DNA of 64,000 bases, from the NCBI GenBank assembly GCA_023055425.1, contig JALGPY010000009.1, positions 52,452,616-52,516,615 on the forward strand, read 5' to 3'. Below, one piece after another: positions 1 to 10,933 of this stretch. Origin of the DNA: Linanthus parryae. Lineage: Eukaryota > Streptophyta > Magnoliopsida > Ericales > Polemoniaceae. Numbering within the stretch: position 1 is the first letter of the stretch; every line of letters begins with the position of its first letter. A program made the position numbers and the translations under genes. The notes under the pieces were generated by a model that was not told where the DNA came from, ran no database searches, and was given only the letters and a program-made list of their open reading frames with translations.

Positions 1-8
1 AACATCTT

Positions 9-212
9 TTACCCCTTGGTGGTTGTAAAAGTCCCATATTTATCTTCCGCCAATGGCAACCACATGCGTTGCTGCTTCAACAAAGAACGTACATTGACCT
101 GCCATAAGCTGAAGCTGTTTTTCCCTGTGAACTTTTCGATCTTGGGCATCCCTCTGGTCATCCTCTCTGCAGCTCCTTTTCCAGATCCGTAACCCCCAAA
201 CGCGTGTTCCAC
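9..212 (-). pseudogene. Copia gag N-terminal fragment
   Basis: The minus-strand frame reads a short gag start: a KIEKFTGKNSFSLWQ motif followed by a Leu/Lys/Gln-rich helix, the hallmark N-terminus of Ty1/copia gag proteins in plants. No ATG lies at the 5' end of the open frame; the first Met is about residue 18. The frame stops with TAA at 9-11, far short of a full gag, so this is either a broken copy or a truncated one; the rest would lie left of the window. It is followed upstream (higher coordinates) by a PBS-like site and an LTR in the same orientation, which supports a minus-strand Copia element entering the window. Family assignment rests on motif recognition only. Confidence 0.7.
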
Positions 213-300
213 CTTGATGGCGAAATCGTAGCTTTGAATTTCAAAGAATTGGGAAACCCTAGCTCTATAGCTCCACCTTGATCTTGAAACACCGCAACCT

Positions 301-316
301 AAGCTATGATACTAGT
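301..316 (-). other. Degenerate primer-binding site (initiator tRNA-Met type)
   Basis: On the minus strand the sequence AGTATCATAGCTTA resembles the canonical TGGTATCAGAGC start of the plant initiator-Met PBS with a few substitutions. It lies directly inside the inferred LTR end and upstream of the gag fragment, as expected. Confidence 0.5.
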
Positions 317-318
317 TT

Positions 319-794
319 GTTATGATCCGAGAAGAGCTTAGAGAACGATTAAATCGATGAAACAAGAACACAAGAGCACACACACGATATAACGTGGTTC
401 ACTAGCGATCAGCTAGCTACCTCCACGACTCAAAAAACCCTGATTTTATTGAGAGAAACCCATGAATACAACCCACACAATGTAGATCACGGCCTACAGC
501 CTTTATATAGGCCTATTATACAGCTTGTGCCCAAAGAAATACAAAAAAACCTAGATACGAACAAGGAAACAACTTTCTGGTTGCCTTGAGCGATGTCTTC
601 CTACAAGAAGACAATTGTCTTCGCATGAAGACTTTTCGTACGAAGACATTTTTCTTCGCACGAAGACCATGCTCCAGCAGGTTGTTCTCTTCGTCTCGAT
701 CTCCTCCGTTTGGTCCGTTTCTTCTCCCGCTTCGCCGCCAACTCCTCACCAAGCCCAAGTACATTCAGACACCCTTGATTCCCACCAATAATCA
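319..794 (-). repeat. Copia LTR (minus strand, putative limits)
   Basis: Read on the minus strand this interval starts with TG near 794 and ends with CA at 319, next to the PBS-like site. It contains a TATATAAAGG box near 500-512 and AATAAAA-like signals near 445. The left part of U3 (595-667) holds four short near-palindromes of the form GTCTTCGYRYGAAGAC. The second LTR lies outside the window, so the limits come only from the TG/CA ends and PBS and could be off by tens of bases. Confidence 0.5.
595..667. repeat. Cluster of four GTCTTC/GAAGAC near-palindromes
   Basis: Units at 595-612, 617-632, 633-647 and 653-667, each a GTCTTC-type left arm and GAAGAC-type right arm around TCGCATGA, TCGTACGA or TCGCACGA centres. 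They lie in the LTR upstream of its TATA box. Confidence 0.75.
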
Positions 795-989
795 TATATA
801 TGGTTTTGATCCTTTGTTATTATTATTCATAAAAGAACAACAAACCCACACATTTACACATTTAAAGGGTTCAATGTTTCCTTTTAATTCACCGTAGTTA
901 TTATCTCATGTTTGTTATTGAAATATAAGAAGAGAACTCGATTCATAATTACAAATCTGGAATTTGCATGTCCGGTCTTCACCTGATTC
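795..989. other. AT-rich spacer, nothing recognised
   Basis: Sequence between the Copia LTR and the next element. No ORF with recognisable similarity, no RNA gene. Confidence 0.6.
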
Positions 990-1216
990 TAACAACAAGG
1001 GTTTGACCGAATAATGATATTCTTCAATTCAATCGATTATAATAAACAAAGACTACAACTGGTTTAAATAGGAGAAGAACATAGGCGGTTCACTTTCATG
1101 GTCCAGACTAGAACAGCAAAGAAAACTTAGCTCGTTAACGGCTAAATGCAATAAAATTAATAAATAATTAAATAATCGATATTAATTAGCGACAACGATC
1201 TGGTTGACCCGTATTA
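990..1216 (-). repeat. LTR-like repeat, left copy
   Basis: Shares with 2389-2606 the blocks GGGTTTGACCGAATAA, ATTCTTCAATT, CGGTTCACTT and TTAGCGA, ending GGTTGACCCGTAT. A TTTAAATA box lies centrally. Confidence 0.65.
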
Positions 1217-1859
1217 ACTCCCCCTGGTCGACTACCTCCTTGTCCTCAAGGCGGAGCAGAGAACGAGCCATGTAGTTATCGTCGTCAAAGTGCAAAAAGT
1301 ACAACGGTGTCCACGTTCATGGGTTCCTTACCGTTGGAGCAGAATACGAATCCTCTGCGCACAGTATCGGTCACCGTAGTAGTCGGTGTAGGGATACGCG
1401 GATGGAGGACGGTGAGCAGCCCAATACGGCCGACCATGAGGGGTGTGTAGCAGCCAACCTGTCTCGTCGTGCTCCTCGTTGAATGCGACTTGGTGGTGTC
1501 GCAGCCTGAATTCAACGCAGTCTGCTGTGTTACGCACCCAGCGAGTTTGTCGGTTCTGGTGGTCAGCCCAATCCGGGGGTGAACCTGCTGGGTCGGGTCG
1601 CTGTGTTGAAGAACCCATATCATTTTTGAGGGACCTGCGTGTCTGCAAAATCTGTGGCGAACCAAAACCTCTTGGAGTCGTCTTCTTGAGCAGCAAAAAA
1701 GATAGACGAAGGCTCCTGGAGTAGGCAAACAGGAAGAGCTGCATCTGGCGTCATAGGAGGTTGGGATGTGATGTCGTGTAGATGAGGTCGCCGGTGGCCG
1801 GAACGAAGGAGACCTGTGTTGTCTTCTTCGGTTGTGACATCGTTATCCAAGCGGCAATT

Positions 1860-1879
1860 GGGGGGGGGGGGGGGGGGGT
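1860..1879 (+). repeat. 20-bp G homopolymer
   Basis: An uninterrupted run of 20 G residues on the plus strand inside the short LTR-type element. Such runs can form G-quadruplexes and are prone to length error in assemblies. Confidence 0.9.
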
Positions 1880-1922
1880 TGTGCAGAGTGTCCAGAGATG
1901 GGGATGGTGGTAGCGTCTCTTT

Positions 1923-2219
1923 CTAGATCTGCAAGACCAACGATTCTATGACTTGCTGGTTGGGCGGTAGGTCTTGTTGAAGCTGTTGCTCTGTTTTCGA
2001 TGGCGGCGCGAGGTCTTGCGTTGGGACCTGAGTCAGAGCCTCCAGTTCGGCGATAGAAGCCTGAACAGCGGAGTGGCTGGTCCCCAAAGCCGCATGTCGA
2101 GTCTCAATGCCTGTAAGGTCCTGCTGTTGGTGGTGTGCTTCCAACACGCCGATTTGAGTCTCAAGATCGCAGATTCTTGTATCAACACGGGCCTCTAGCC
2201 ATGCGAATGCCGCAAGCAA
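1923..2219 (-). pseudogene. Gag-like coiled-coil frame in the short LTR element
   Basis: A 98-codon minus frame rich in Leu, Glu and Gln with heptad-like spacing (residues about 8-60), reminiscent of the N-terminal coiled region of some Ty3/gypsy gag proteins. It begins after the presumed leader of the element and ends with no zinc knuckle. The similarity is general, so gag is only a suggestion. Confidence 0.3.
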
Positions 2220-2388
2220 TTGTGCACCAAGATCCGGAGAAATTGATTCTTCAATCGTGATGATTCACCAATTGAGTGGCCGAACTCTCAATGAATGCAC
2301 CAGTTGATACCGGAATGGTATCGAATGCGACGATTTTGTGAGAGATCAACAAAACTCCCACGTAGCTTGGAGCCTATGACCCTCTTTT

Positions 2389-2606
2389 TAACAACTAGGG
2401 TTTGACCGAATAACGATATTCTTCAATTTGTTTGATGATAATAACCAAATACTGCAACTTATTTAAATACTACACGGTTCACTTACATGGACCAGAAATG
2501 AACCGCAAAGAAAACCCAATTCGTTATTTACTAAACGCAATAAATTAAAATAAAAAATTAAATAACCAATACTAATTAGCGATGAAGATAAGGTTGACCC
2601 GTATCA
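2389..2606 (-). repeat. LTR-like repeat, right copy
   Basis: Partner of 990-1216 in the same orientation; on the minus strand it is the 5' copy. It reads TGATACGGG at its minus-strand start. Confidence 0.65.
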
Positions 2607-3075
2607 TAGCCTCGAACATTTTTGCAAATTTTGTCTGGTGGATAAATTGAATCAAGCCACTCACTTACACCACCATTTACTAAGATCCAATGTGTGTTAA
2701 GCAAAATATTAAATATTTTAATTATCTTCTCAATTTGATCTCCATAATCGGGATATTTCCTAATGTGGTATAGCAATCCATAGTACAATTAATTGGTTGA
2801 GCAATCTGTAAAGTATCACCTGCTAGGGTTTTGTTTCCTCTTATGTAGGTGATCCATTTTTGAAAACAACTCTATGAAAAAGTAGTTATGAAAATAACTT
2901 GTAACCGTTTATTTATTGATACGTAACACTTTAATTGAAATGCTTTTAATTTATGTGAATTAGTGGAAATTACCGGCGGTATTAAATTAAATAGGTGATA
3001 CAAGTTTCTATATGAAAACAATAAAACTTTGGCGCCTAAAACTTATTTTTACACATTTAGCGATGTGACATTTGA
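2607..3075. other. Intergenic, nothing secure
   Basis: An AT-rich stretch. A 70-codon minus frame (2576-2788) spans into the LTR-like repeat and matches nothing I recognise. The right part is the upstream region of the defensin-like gene. Confidence 0.5.
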
Positions 3076-3079
3076 TCAA

Positions 3080-3088
3080 CTATATATA
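3080..3088 (+). promoter_or_regulatory. TATA box of the defensin-like gene
   Basis: TATATATAT lies about 65 bp before the ATG at 3149, which leaves a short 5' UTR, normal for small secreted-peptide genes. Confidence 0.55.
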
Positions 3089-3148
3089 TTCGGAGTGTGT
3101 CGATATTACTCATTCATCATATTCAAGTTAAGAGTTGAGGCGAAGTTA

Positions 3149-3519
3149 ATGGAAGTGGCCTTCGCAACAAAGTTTCAACTGACTTGCTTTGTTTTTCTTT
3201 GTCTCGTTCTCTCGGCACAATCTTGTGGTACGTTTTCTCTGTCTCCAAAGCCATGCGTAATTGCATGTGATATTTTAAACTCATTATTCTATTGACGTGT
3301 GCAGTTTATTCAGATGATAACGTTGGTGATGGCGAATACGACGACTGTACGTTCACAGGAGTTTGCACGACAAAGCCAGACTGTTCCAAGCCGTGTATGG
3401 ATATTGGCAGATCGCCAACATTTAATCTTTGCGTACCTAATCCTGTTGGAGGAAGTTGTTATTGTTGTTGTTTGCAGTATCCTCCTTCTCAATCTGCCGA
3501 GCGCAAACCTAATCCATAG
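3149..3519 (+). CDS. Defensin-like cysteine-rich secreted peptide, two exons
   Basis: Exon 1 is 3149-3227, the intron 3228-3304 (GTACGT...TGTGCAG) and exon 2 3305-3519; the phase is kept across the join and gives about 97 residues. Residues 1-26 are a classic signal peptide: Met, a basic Lys, a hydrophobic Leu/Phe/Val core and an Ala-Gln-Ser cleavage region. The mature part has an acidic DDNVGDGEYDD segment, then nine cysteines (spacing C-x5-C-x5-C-x3-C-x11-C-x8-C-x1-CCC) with a GGSCYCC block like the gamma-core of plant defensin-like proteins. A single intron just after the signal peptide is the usual gene structure of that family. The peptide should be secreted; roles in the family range from antimicrobial defence to pollen-pistil signalling and cannot be chosen here. 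The ATG at 3149 is preferred because it alone gives the signal peptide. Confidence 0.72.
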
Positions 3520-4780
3520 GTGAAATATTATGTCTCGATCTTTTATATTTCACATGAAGTGAGTTTCTATAAATCTTGAGATGTGTCTTTATAGTTGAGT
3601 ATATCTCATATTCATATAAAGAGGAGCACACCAATTCACACCTTTAATTCTTAGCCAGTATAACAATTTTTGGGGTCTTTTGTGTTCACATCCTTTGCTT
3701 CCTTTGTCTTTATATTGTGTACATATATAGTCGCTTTCCCTTCTAACTTGTTGTTATGCCTTGTTTTGTTTATAGGTCGGATGTTTCTTTACTTTTTCTG
3801 GCTCGTTTCTGTACTTACTTTTATACATTAATGAAGTTCTACAAAGCTTTTTACTCAAAAAAAGAAAGTTATACAAAGCTTTACGGGAAAAAAGTTGGTG
3901 ACTTGCTATTCTTGTGCTGAATTATGTCTAGTTCTTAACTTTTCGTATTGATTTCATTACTAATGTTTTAATTTTGATATTACTATTCTACAGCAATTAA
4001 GTTGATAACAGACGGCAAAAGACATGTATCATATTATCATCCCAATTACATGAAGTGTGACTATTTAATATAAAAGACAGGAACTGCCATTTTACAATTT
4101 ACTTCTCTTATCGGTTCATTGAGATATGAAACATCTTCTGTAGGTTGATTCATCTCAATAATCATATTGGACATTTTATGAGAGATTGGAGGAAACTAAC
4201 ACATGTGTGTAAAAATATATATATATTCATCATTAGTTTTTGAACTAATTTTGGCACTAATAATTATAGTGATACAATTATATATGATTATGCCATGGCA
4301 AAAGAATCACTCATCAACATAACCCTGAACCAATGGTGGGAGAGGTCACATCTTATTGTTAAAAAAGATGTGACTTCATTGGCACATCAGCGATTGATTA
4401 CTTGTTCAAAAAATAGTTATGAATATAGTGTTTATCATCTTACCATCATATGTAAGAGTTAGTAGATAGACATTTGAATGTGTCGTGTAGGAAAACAGAT
4501 CCCAATTACCCGTGCAGCCACAATGCTAAATAGTCAAATATATAGAAGTTATTGATGATTGGAATGTCATGTATTATAGGAGAAAAATGGGAAATTAAAA
4601 ATTTTGCAAATTAATTAATGTGTACAAGTATTATTAGATGTTATATCTGTAATGAGTGACAGTTTCCAGGCATAGAGTTTTGTAAGCATTAAAAATTCAA
4701 AAACTATAGAATATTTTTCTCTACAATAGAGCTCTTCTCTCTCTACGTACAATGGCAATCGAACCAGTGGACTGTCCACT
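3520..4780. other. 3' flank of the defensin-like gene and AT-rich intergenic DNA
   Basis: No gene seen. A perfect 10-bp inverted repeat, GTCACATCTT and AAGATGTGAC, lies at 4345-4374 with a 10-base loop. Confidence 0.5.
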
Positions 4781-4875
4781 CAATTGGGAGTGAGTGGGAG
4801 TAGCTTAAGTATCTTATTAGGCACATGCAAAACATGCAGAGTCGGCCCAGTGTGGACAAACAATGTTTCTCAACA
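4781..4875. repeat. Diverged direct repeat, copy 1
   Basis: Shares with 5002-5093 the blocks CAATTGG, GGGAGTAGC, CTTATTAGGCACATGC, GCAGAGTC and GACAAACAA-GTTTCTCAA. A dispersed plant repeat fragment is likely; the element type is not identified. Confidence 0.6.
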
Positions 4876-5001
4876 CGCCTCCTCACAAGCAGCGTGCGAG
4901 TCACGCACACCGTGCAAAACAAACAGACATGAATAGCTTCAGACGGATCGACAGAACACGGATGACGGCACTGACATAATTCTAGAGTTCCGCCTCAAAG
5001 T

Positions 5002-5093
5002 CAATTGGTAATGAGGGGAGTAGCATAAGTGTCTTATTAGGCACATGCGAATAAAGCAGAGTCCTAATGTGGGACAAACAACGTTTCTCAATA
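5002..5093. repeat. Diverged direct repeat, copy 2
   Basis: Second copy of the block at 4781-4875, about 220 bp downstream and in the same orientation. Confidence 0.6.
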
Positions 5094-6743
5094 GGATGTG
5101 TTGATAAGGTGGTGCTAGTAGAAGATGATGTAGTTTGTAAGGATGAAAGTGTAGAGGAGAGAAAGAAGGGGGATTAATATGTAAATACATGGAAGTTGTA
5201 TTTAAGTGTACATACACTCTCTATACTTGTATTTCTACTAGGTTTATGCACGCGCGTTGCACGTGAGATTCATCTATATTTAAAATTGTGGGTAAACATT
5301 CTTATTAGATACATCGTCGATTATACGATAACTGATAGATTCAGTTTAAAGTGTTCTTTTCCAAGGAGTCTCTTTATTTTAGACATTAAGTAAGGGTTTT
5401 GCGTTATCTATGCATGTTCCTATTATTGAATCCTATATGTCTGTCATTTTCGTTCATTAGACATAGTAAGAAACTATGTTGTGAATTTGTGTATGTACTT
5501 TAAGAAAGTTTAGGCATTCTTAAAAGTAAAATGATATTCATAATTTAATTTATAAATGTACAAAGTAGTATAATAGTAATTTGAATTAGTCTTCTTATGC
5601 CTATAAGTGAACTCTTTTATAAAGTTTATACTTTAACCGCCCGTGAAAAAAGATAATATGTACAATAATTACTGACGTATAAATAGACCTTTTCAAAGTA
5701 CACCATATAAATGTACAAATTTGCTAATGAGAATCGAGAATCAAACATCATTTAAGCGCTAACAAAACTCATCTTTGTAGGTTTGTGAAGAAATGTTATT
5801 TTTTCTAAAGGATTTGCGTATAATCAGCAAATGTTTCTCAATTGTTTTCTTGTAGTTTCTCTAATCCGAGAGGGTGTTTCTTATAATCAGCAAGGATGTA
5901 TTACTACAAGATCTTACTAGCTTGGAGAAAGTACAAATGAGAAAACACAATGTCATCATAGAGCTGCTTTATTTTACCATAATATTAGGTATACATAATA
6001 ATCATCAAAGCGAATCATGACATAAAATGTACACACATTATGAGAAGAAACTATATAGACCAATAAAGTGTTGAATGATCTTCTCTAGTGTTGTGCCGCT
6101 TACTGCTAGTCTCCTTGTCATTGTCTAAACTACCAACACTAATGGCTCGATCACCACTTTGAAAATTTTCAACACCACTAAAGGCACATTCTAGAATTTA
6201 GTCAGCACAATATCAATTGTCGATATGATCCGCGAATCAATAGAAAATCTTACTTCGTAAGTAAATATTTAATGGCCGCAATCCAAACATCAGCATCTCA
6301 AATACAGTAGAAAACATTAATTAGAGAGTATCAGTTATTCATGATGGAAGAGATTGTAAATATTTTTATTCTTACCTGGATGTTCTATGTTATACTCTTA
6401 ACGAAAGTTACAAACTGACTTAGTGAGAGGAGAGACAATCCCAGTAGATACAAGAGACTCTACAAAGGGAATATCATGATTCATGAATCAATGAGACTTC
6501 AAAAGTTGGAAATACTGATAACCATAGGACTGCGACATATGTTTTTCAAATGTTCGGTATCTAATGAGTAAAAGTTAAAAATAAAAAGTCAATATGCAGT
6601 TATGACATTAATGCATTGTACGTTAAAATAAAGCTAAACATGAAAATACCCTCAAAAAAAGTTTTGACATAAAATAGTATGTGAAAATTTCATTTGTCTC
6701 CAAGGACTTTTATTAGAAGAATATGTAAAAAACACTAAAATAT
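5094..6743. other. AT-rich intergenic DNA
   Basis: No coding frame or RNA gene recognised. A GC-rich partial palindrome TGCACGCGCGTTGCACGTG lies near 5247-5265; such blocks recur near plant repeats. Confidence 0.5.
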
Positions 6744-6754
6744 AATAAAGAATG

Positions 6755-6834
6755 CAAATGGGTGCTAGCTCGGTGATAGAGAGTTTGAACGCCGTGCATG
6801 AAGTCTTGGGTATATAATGTAACTATAAAAGAAC
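6755..6834 (+). mobile_element. Short tRNA-derived SINE, copy 1 (diverged)
   Basis: GGGTGCTAGCTCGGTGATAG resembles an RNA polymerase III A box. The middle GTGCATGAAGTC aligns with the SINEs at 52944 and 53562. The B box region is eroded. The body of 80 bp ends in an A-rich stretch and is flanked by AATAAAGAATG (6744-6754) and AATAAAGCATG (6835-6845), a 10/11 match consistent with a target-site duplication. Confidence 0.5.
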
Positions 6835-6998
6835 AATAAAGCATGAAACTGTTAGACAAACTTATCAAATCCGAAACCTCTGACTTGAAATAGTACTGAA
6901 TTTAAGTGCATAACAGTAGAGAGCTTATTATTGATAGGTGGTAGTAGTACAAGTTTCCAACATAATAAAATAATTATGTAACAAAACCATCCGCCTAC

Positions 6999-8583
6999 TG
7001 ACGCGAATTCTTTACGCGCTTAAACGCAAGTATACGGTCAAGTAGTATTAGGAGTATTTTACGAATCCGAGTATCGAACCCAATGGAATTTACGATTATT
7101 AGTTGACTAGAGATTAATTATGAGATATCTACGTAACCGGTAAGAAGGGTTTGGATTTTCAAAAGTCGTCGCTCACAAACAAGCGACTAAAATTAAATGA
7201 CAATTAACTAACTGTTTTTGTGGAGTTTTCACTTTTAAACGAAAATAACTTGCGATTGAATACGACTAATAAGGAAGAACTAGGCAATTGACGGTCCCTA
7301 GGGTTGTTAACGATTTCCGGGTTATGCTTGAAACACTCTACTCACGTTCTAGTTATACCGGGTAATGCTCATCACGATATTCTCTCGATCTCACGTGAAT
7401 TTGTGCAAATAACAGCTTTCGGGTCCTCTCGGTCCACCTCCGTCTATCACTACAATCTAGTTGATTTGCTAAGCTCGTTCACCGGGTCCTATCGGTCCAC
7501 CGAATTCACTAAGTTCTAACAATGTCAACCGAAACTACCCTCACACGATTAATCAACTTTCTATCTCCTCGCGGTCTCAAGAAACTACAAGATCACCTAA
7601 ACTATTCTCTAACACGTCTCAATGAGTTCACTTTCGTGCAACCCTATCAACAAGTAACGTTCTAAGGGTGATCAAGCCAAGAACATTAATAAATAAGTAC
7701 AAGAATAGTTAGGATAAATAGAACGTTCATAGAATTTAAGCAAAAGCATGCATCAAGTCCAAAATCCGGAAAATCATCCAACAAACCCTAGTTTTCCATC
7801 AATCACCTAGTTTAAAGTGTTTAGCTAGACATAATAACGTTTAACATATCCAAAATAATGAAGTTCATGAAGAATAGAAGAAGAAACAAAGATCAAACGC
7901 TAAAATCTTCAATGTAGTTGATGATCCTTGCTCCAAGCTTGTTCTCCCGTCTTCTCCAGCTCTCTAGACTCCAAATATGTGTGAATACCTCCTTAGGATC
8001 GTCCCAATACGTTGGAAATAGGTTAGAGTCTTCAAACTTTCAAGAAATTACCAAAAGAACCCAAAAAATTGCGTATGGCCTTTCTGTTCGCACGAACACC
8101 GACTGTTCGTGCGAAGAGTGTTCGTGCGAACAACTTTAGTGTTCCTAATTTCCAGCAGTTGGTTTTTCATCATTCTTGTCCTTCAAAAATTCGTCTAAGG
8201 CATTGTGTTCGTGCGAACACAGCCTTGTTCACACGAACACATCTTTAAACTTCAATTCTTTTCTTCTTTTCTTGATTCCTCCTCTCTCGTCTCCAATCCC
8301 GCGCATATATTTGAGCTATCCTTTTGTTCCGAAGTTCGTTTCCGCTCCAAAACCATCGCTCCAAGCTCCCGGTTCCTGAAAAACACAACACGAAAACATA
8401 CCGGAAGATCATCTGCGATAAACAATGCATAAATCATACGAAAAATGCCCGGATTACAAAATAAAGCTCCAAACGTATGCTCAAAACAACTCAAATTTGG
8501 TCAATTTCTCACGTAAATGCATCGAAACTCTCGCAAAACGGTTGTGAATCGTAAACAATATAACTCCTAATGTGGAGTTATCA
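6999..8583 (-). repeat. Solo LTR related to the Athila-like LTR at 27789
   Basis: On the minus strand it begins TGATAACTCCACATTAGG and ends AATTCGCGTCA, and is flanked on both sides by CCTAC (6994-6998 and 8584-8588), a perfect 5-bp target duplication. No internal retrotransposon sequence is present, so it is a solo LTR left by recombination between two LTRs. Shared blocks with the LTR at 27789 include TCGATGCATTTA, GATCTTCCGGTAT, TTTCGTGTTGTG and AGCGAACTTCGGAA-like segments. A cluster of five GTTCGTGCGAAC-type palindromes lies at 8085-8239. Confidence 0.88.
8085..8239. repeat. Cluster of five TGTTCGTGCGAACA-type palindromes
   Basis: Units at 8085-8098, 8104-8117, 8119-8132, 8204-8221 and 8226-8239. 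The units at 8119 and 8204 are perfect palindromes; the others have one or two mismatches. All lie inside the solo LTR. Confidence 0.85.
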
Positions 8584-8588
8584 CCTAC

Positions 8589-9766
8589 TAAAAAAACCAT
8601 AACAGAAAAGAGCTTATTACTAAATTTGAGATTTACCACATGCACAATATTCCATGATAAGCAGTCATTGCATATAAATCGCGAATATAACCCATGCCTA
8701 ATAAATTAAAAGTTGTGATAGAAACAAAGGAAATAGTAAAAAATATTCCCTACAAAATTTAACCAAGAAAAGATAAGTTATTGCACAAGGATGAAATACA
8801 ACTAAAAACAATCTCAAAATTTAATACCTGCGAATGAATCAGTTGGAAATATTGGATTGACCAAATCACATGTGCCTGCAGGATTGTAGATCATCAACAA
8901 TGGGATCAACTTTGTTCAATAAATAAAAAATGATAATAAACAGATTAATAACAAAGAAAACAAACAAACAACTAAAATAAAAACACAACAAACTAAAGTT
9001 CTGCTCTAAAAGAAACCTACGACAAATAAGATTGAATGATACGAAAACAGGAACGACTTCAGCATTGACCTCTCGCACAACGACGGTTAAAACACCTAAA
9101 TCAGGAACATAATAATCCGTAACTTGATCAGAAATTTGAAAAACAAGAGTTCCTTATGGTTTGAAAGAAAGAAGAAACACTGGTAATAAATATTTTTTTT
9201 GAGGCTTCATGGAGTAGTTGTTGTGTAAGGGTTTGGTATTTATTTCCTAATATTTAATTACTGAGTTTTTTTAGACTTACATGGTTGTCGTTTACCACTT
9301 GAGCGAGCACCTATTTGCATTTTATGAATTTAGTGACATGAAAGTAAATACAATGGAAACGTCCCTAAAAAAATACAATGGAAACGAATCTAGTAATTAG
9401 TACAAATTCATGTAATTTATATTTACAATTAAGGGTACTATTGGAATTCAAAAAAATGTAGAAGACAGAGAAAACACCAAATGTGTTAAAAACTTAGATG
9501 CTCTTCAACTTTTTATAGTAGTAGAGATTAATGAAATTCGATTACATTTTTATCGTAACTCTTTCATCTTCTTATTCCTCTTCTACTTCTGTAATTCTTC
9601 GCAGCATTAAAAATCTAGAAGGTCATATGGCCGAGAACAAACTCACATACAAAACAGATCGAAGGAAGGGTAATCAAAGTACTCCTCCGTAAATTATGGT
9701 TCTCAAAAGATGATCTAACATTGATACATCCTCAAGTTCTCGACAAGGAAGTTGGCGATAAAGCCT
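8589..9766. other. AT-rich intergenic DNA
   Basis: No gene, RNA or repeat recognised with confidence. Confidence 0.5.
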
Positions 9767-9769
9767 TAA

Positions 9770-10464
9770 GAGCATCTCTAATGAAAATCTCAATTCTAAT
9801 GCTATATTTATGACATGAATAGTGAATTTGGGCATTTATAGCATTTCATGATCCAATGTATACATGACATGAAATCCTATTTCAAATGTCATTTCAAATT
9901 AAAACTAATTTTTTATTCTAAATTGCCAATTAATATACTCCATCCAAATATCTTTTACAATGGAATCTAAATTACACCTACCTTTGTAACTAGCATGACA
10001 TAAAACTATTGCATTAATTAATAATTATACATCTACTCTGCAACTATGAGAAAAATGTCAGGAGAAGAAAAATAATTTCCCAAAATTATATCCCAAAATT
10101 CACGAGAAGTTTGAGATTTCTAATAATCGAATATTGTGTGATACTTAACCAATAATTACAAAGTGCAACATCTTGATTAGGAGTAAAAGACTTGCCACAA
10201 TCTTGCGCGGATTGGTTTCAAGCTTTAATATGATGGTTTAATGTGGTCACAATAGCAAACATGTAAATAAATCAAGAGATCAATTAATAGAATATTTGTT
10301 CTATCTTTAGCACAATCCTATTTTTGGTCTCGAATTTGAAATCAAGTATAACATAATGCTAAAAAGTTTAGAATTACCACAAATTTTAACACTCTATTGG
10401 AGCACCCCCCCAATCTTATAATTATAGAATTGGAACAACTTTTTGCACTCCATTGGAGATGCTC
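9770..10464. mobile_element. Tourist-like (PIF/Harbinger) MITE, 695 bp
   Basis: Terminal inverted repeats GAGCATCTCTAATG and, on the other strand, GAGCATCTCCAATGG, flanked by TAA at 9767-9769 and 10465-10467. Three-base TAA/TTA duplications and GAGCATC termini are typical of Tourist-like elements. No transposase frame. Confidence 0.75.
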
Positions 10465-10561
10465 TAAGGGGAGGTTCGTGGAGTTTGGATGATTATCTAT
10501 CACCATTAGAGAGATAAAAGACAACGCCGAAATCGCCCGAATTTTGTATGTGCACATATTA

Positions 10562-10930
10562 GAGCATCCACAATAGTGTAATCTAAAACTTAGCTATATA
10601 TTTTACGAATTCTATTTTAGCCAGTGGATATATTATGTTTTGCTCCAGTAGTGTTAGCCAATTTTCATCCACAAATTTTTTTTTCTAAATTGTAGAGTCA
10701 TACACAAACTATACATGTGAGGTGTGAGAAATTCTAGGAAGTGAGAATGTGGGGAAACAATTCGGAAAATTAATTTGGATGAGAACATAATACTTGCTAG
10801 ATGTGGCGAGCAAAAAATTAGGAGACTAAAGGAACAAGTGAATTTGCGAGTCTACCGGAGTCCTAGTTCCACAAAACAAGCTCTCTATTTTAGTAATAAC
10901 TTCCGTTTAACTAGTCTACTGTGGATGCTC
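10562..10930. mobile_element. Tourist-like MITE, 369 bp
   Basis: Termini GAGCATCCACAATAGT and, on the opposite strand, GAGCATCCACAGTAG, flanked by TTA at 10559-10561 and 10931-10933. Non-coding and AT-rich. It has a different internal sequence from the MITE at 9770 but the same terminus type. Confidence 0.78.
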
Positions 10931-10933
10931 TTA

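Larger units (their letters stand above)
990..2606 (-). mobile_element. Old short LTR-type element, apparently non-autonomous
   Basis: Two direct copies of about 220 bp (990-1216 and 2389-2606) flank 1.17 kb. Read on the minus strand the repeat begins TGATACGGGTCAACC in the right copy (TAATACGGG in the left), and the left copy is preceded by a purine-rich CCAGGGGGAGT that looks like a polypurine tract, so the element runs on the minus strand. The copies differ by roughly a fifth of positions by eye, so it is old. No target-site duplication was found and the LTR end is not a clean CA. The inside is GC-rich and holds a 20-G run and a possible gag-like coiled-coil frame, but no protease, RT or integrase. 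Confidence 0.5.

Noticed and set aside
4345..4374. Transcription terminator hairpin
   Set aside because: A 10-bp stem in AT-rich plant DNA without a gene end nearby; probably incidental.
4945..5217. Minus-strand 92-codon ORF
   Set aside because: Overlaps a dispersed direct repeat, His/Leu-rich without family likeness, no promoter context.
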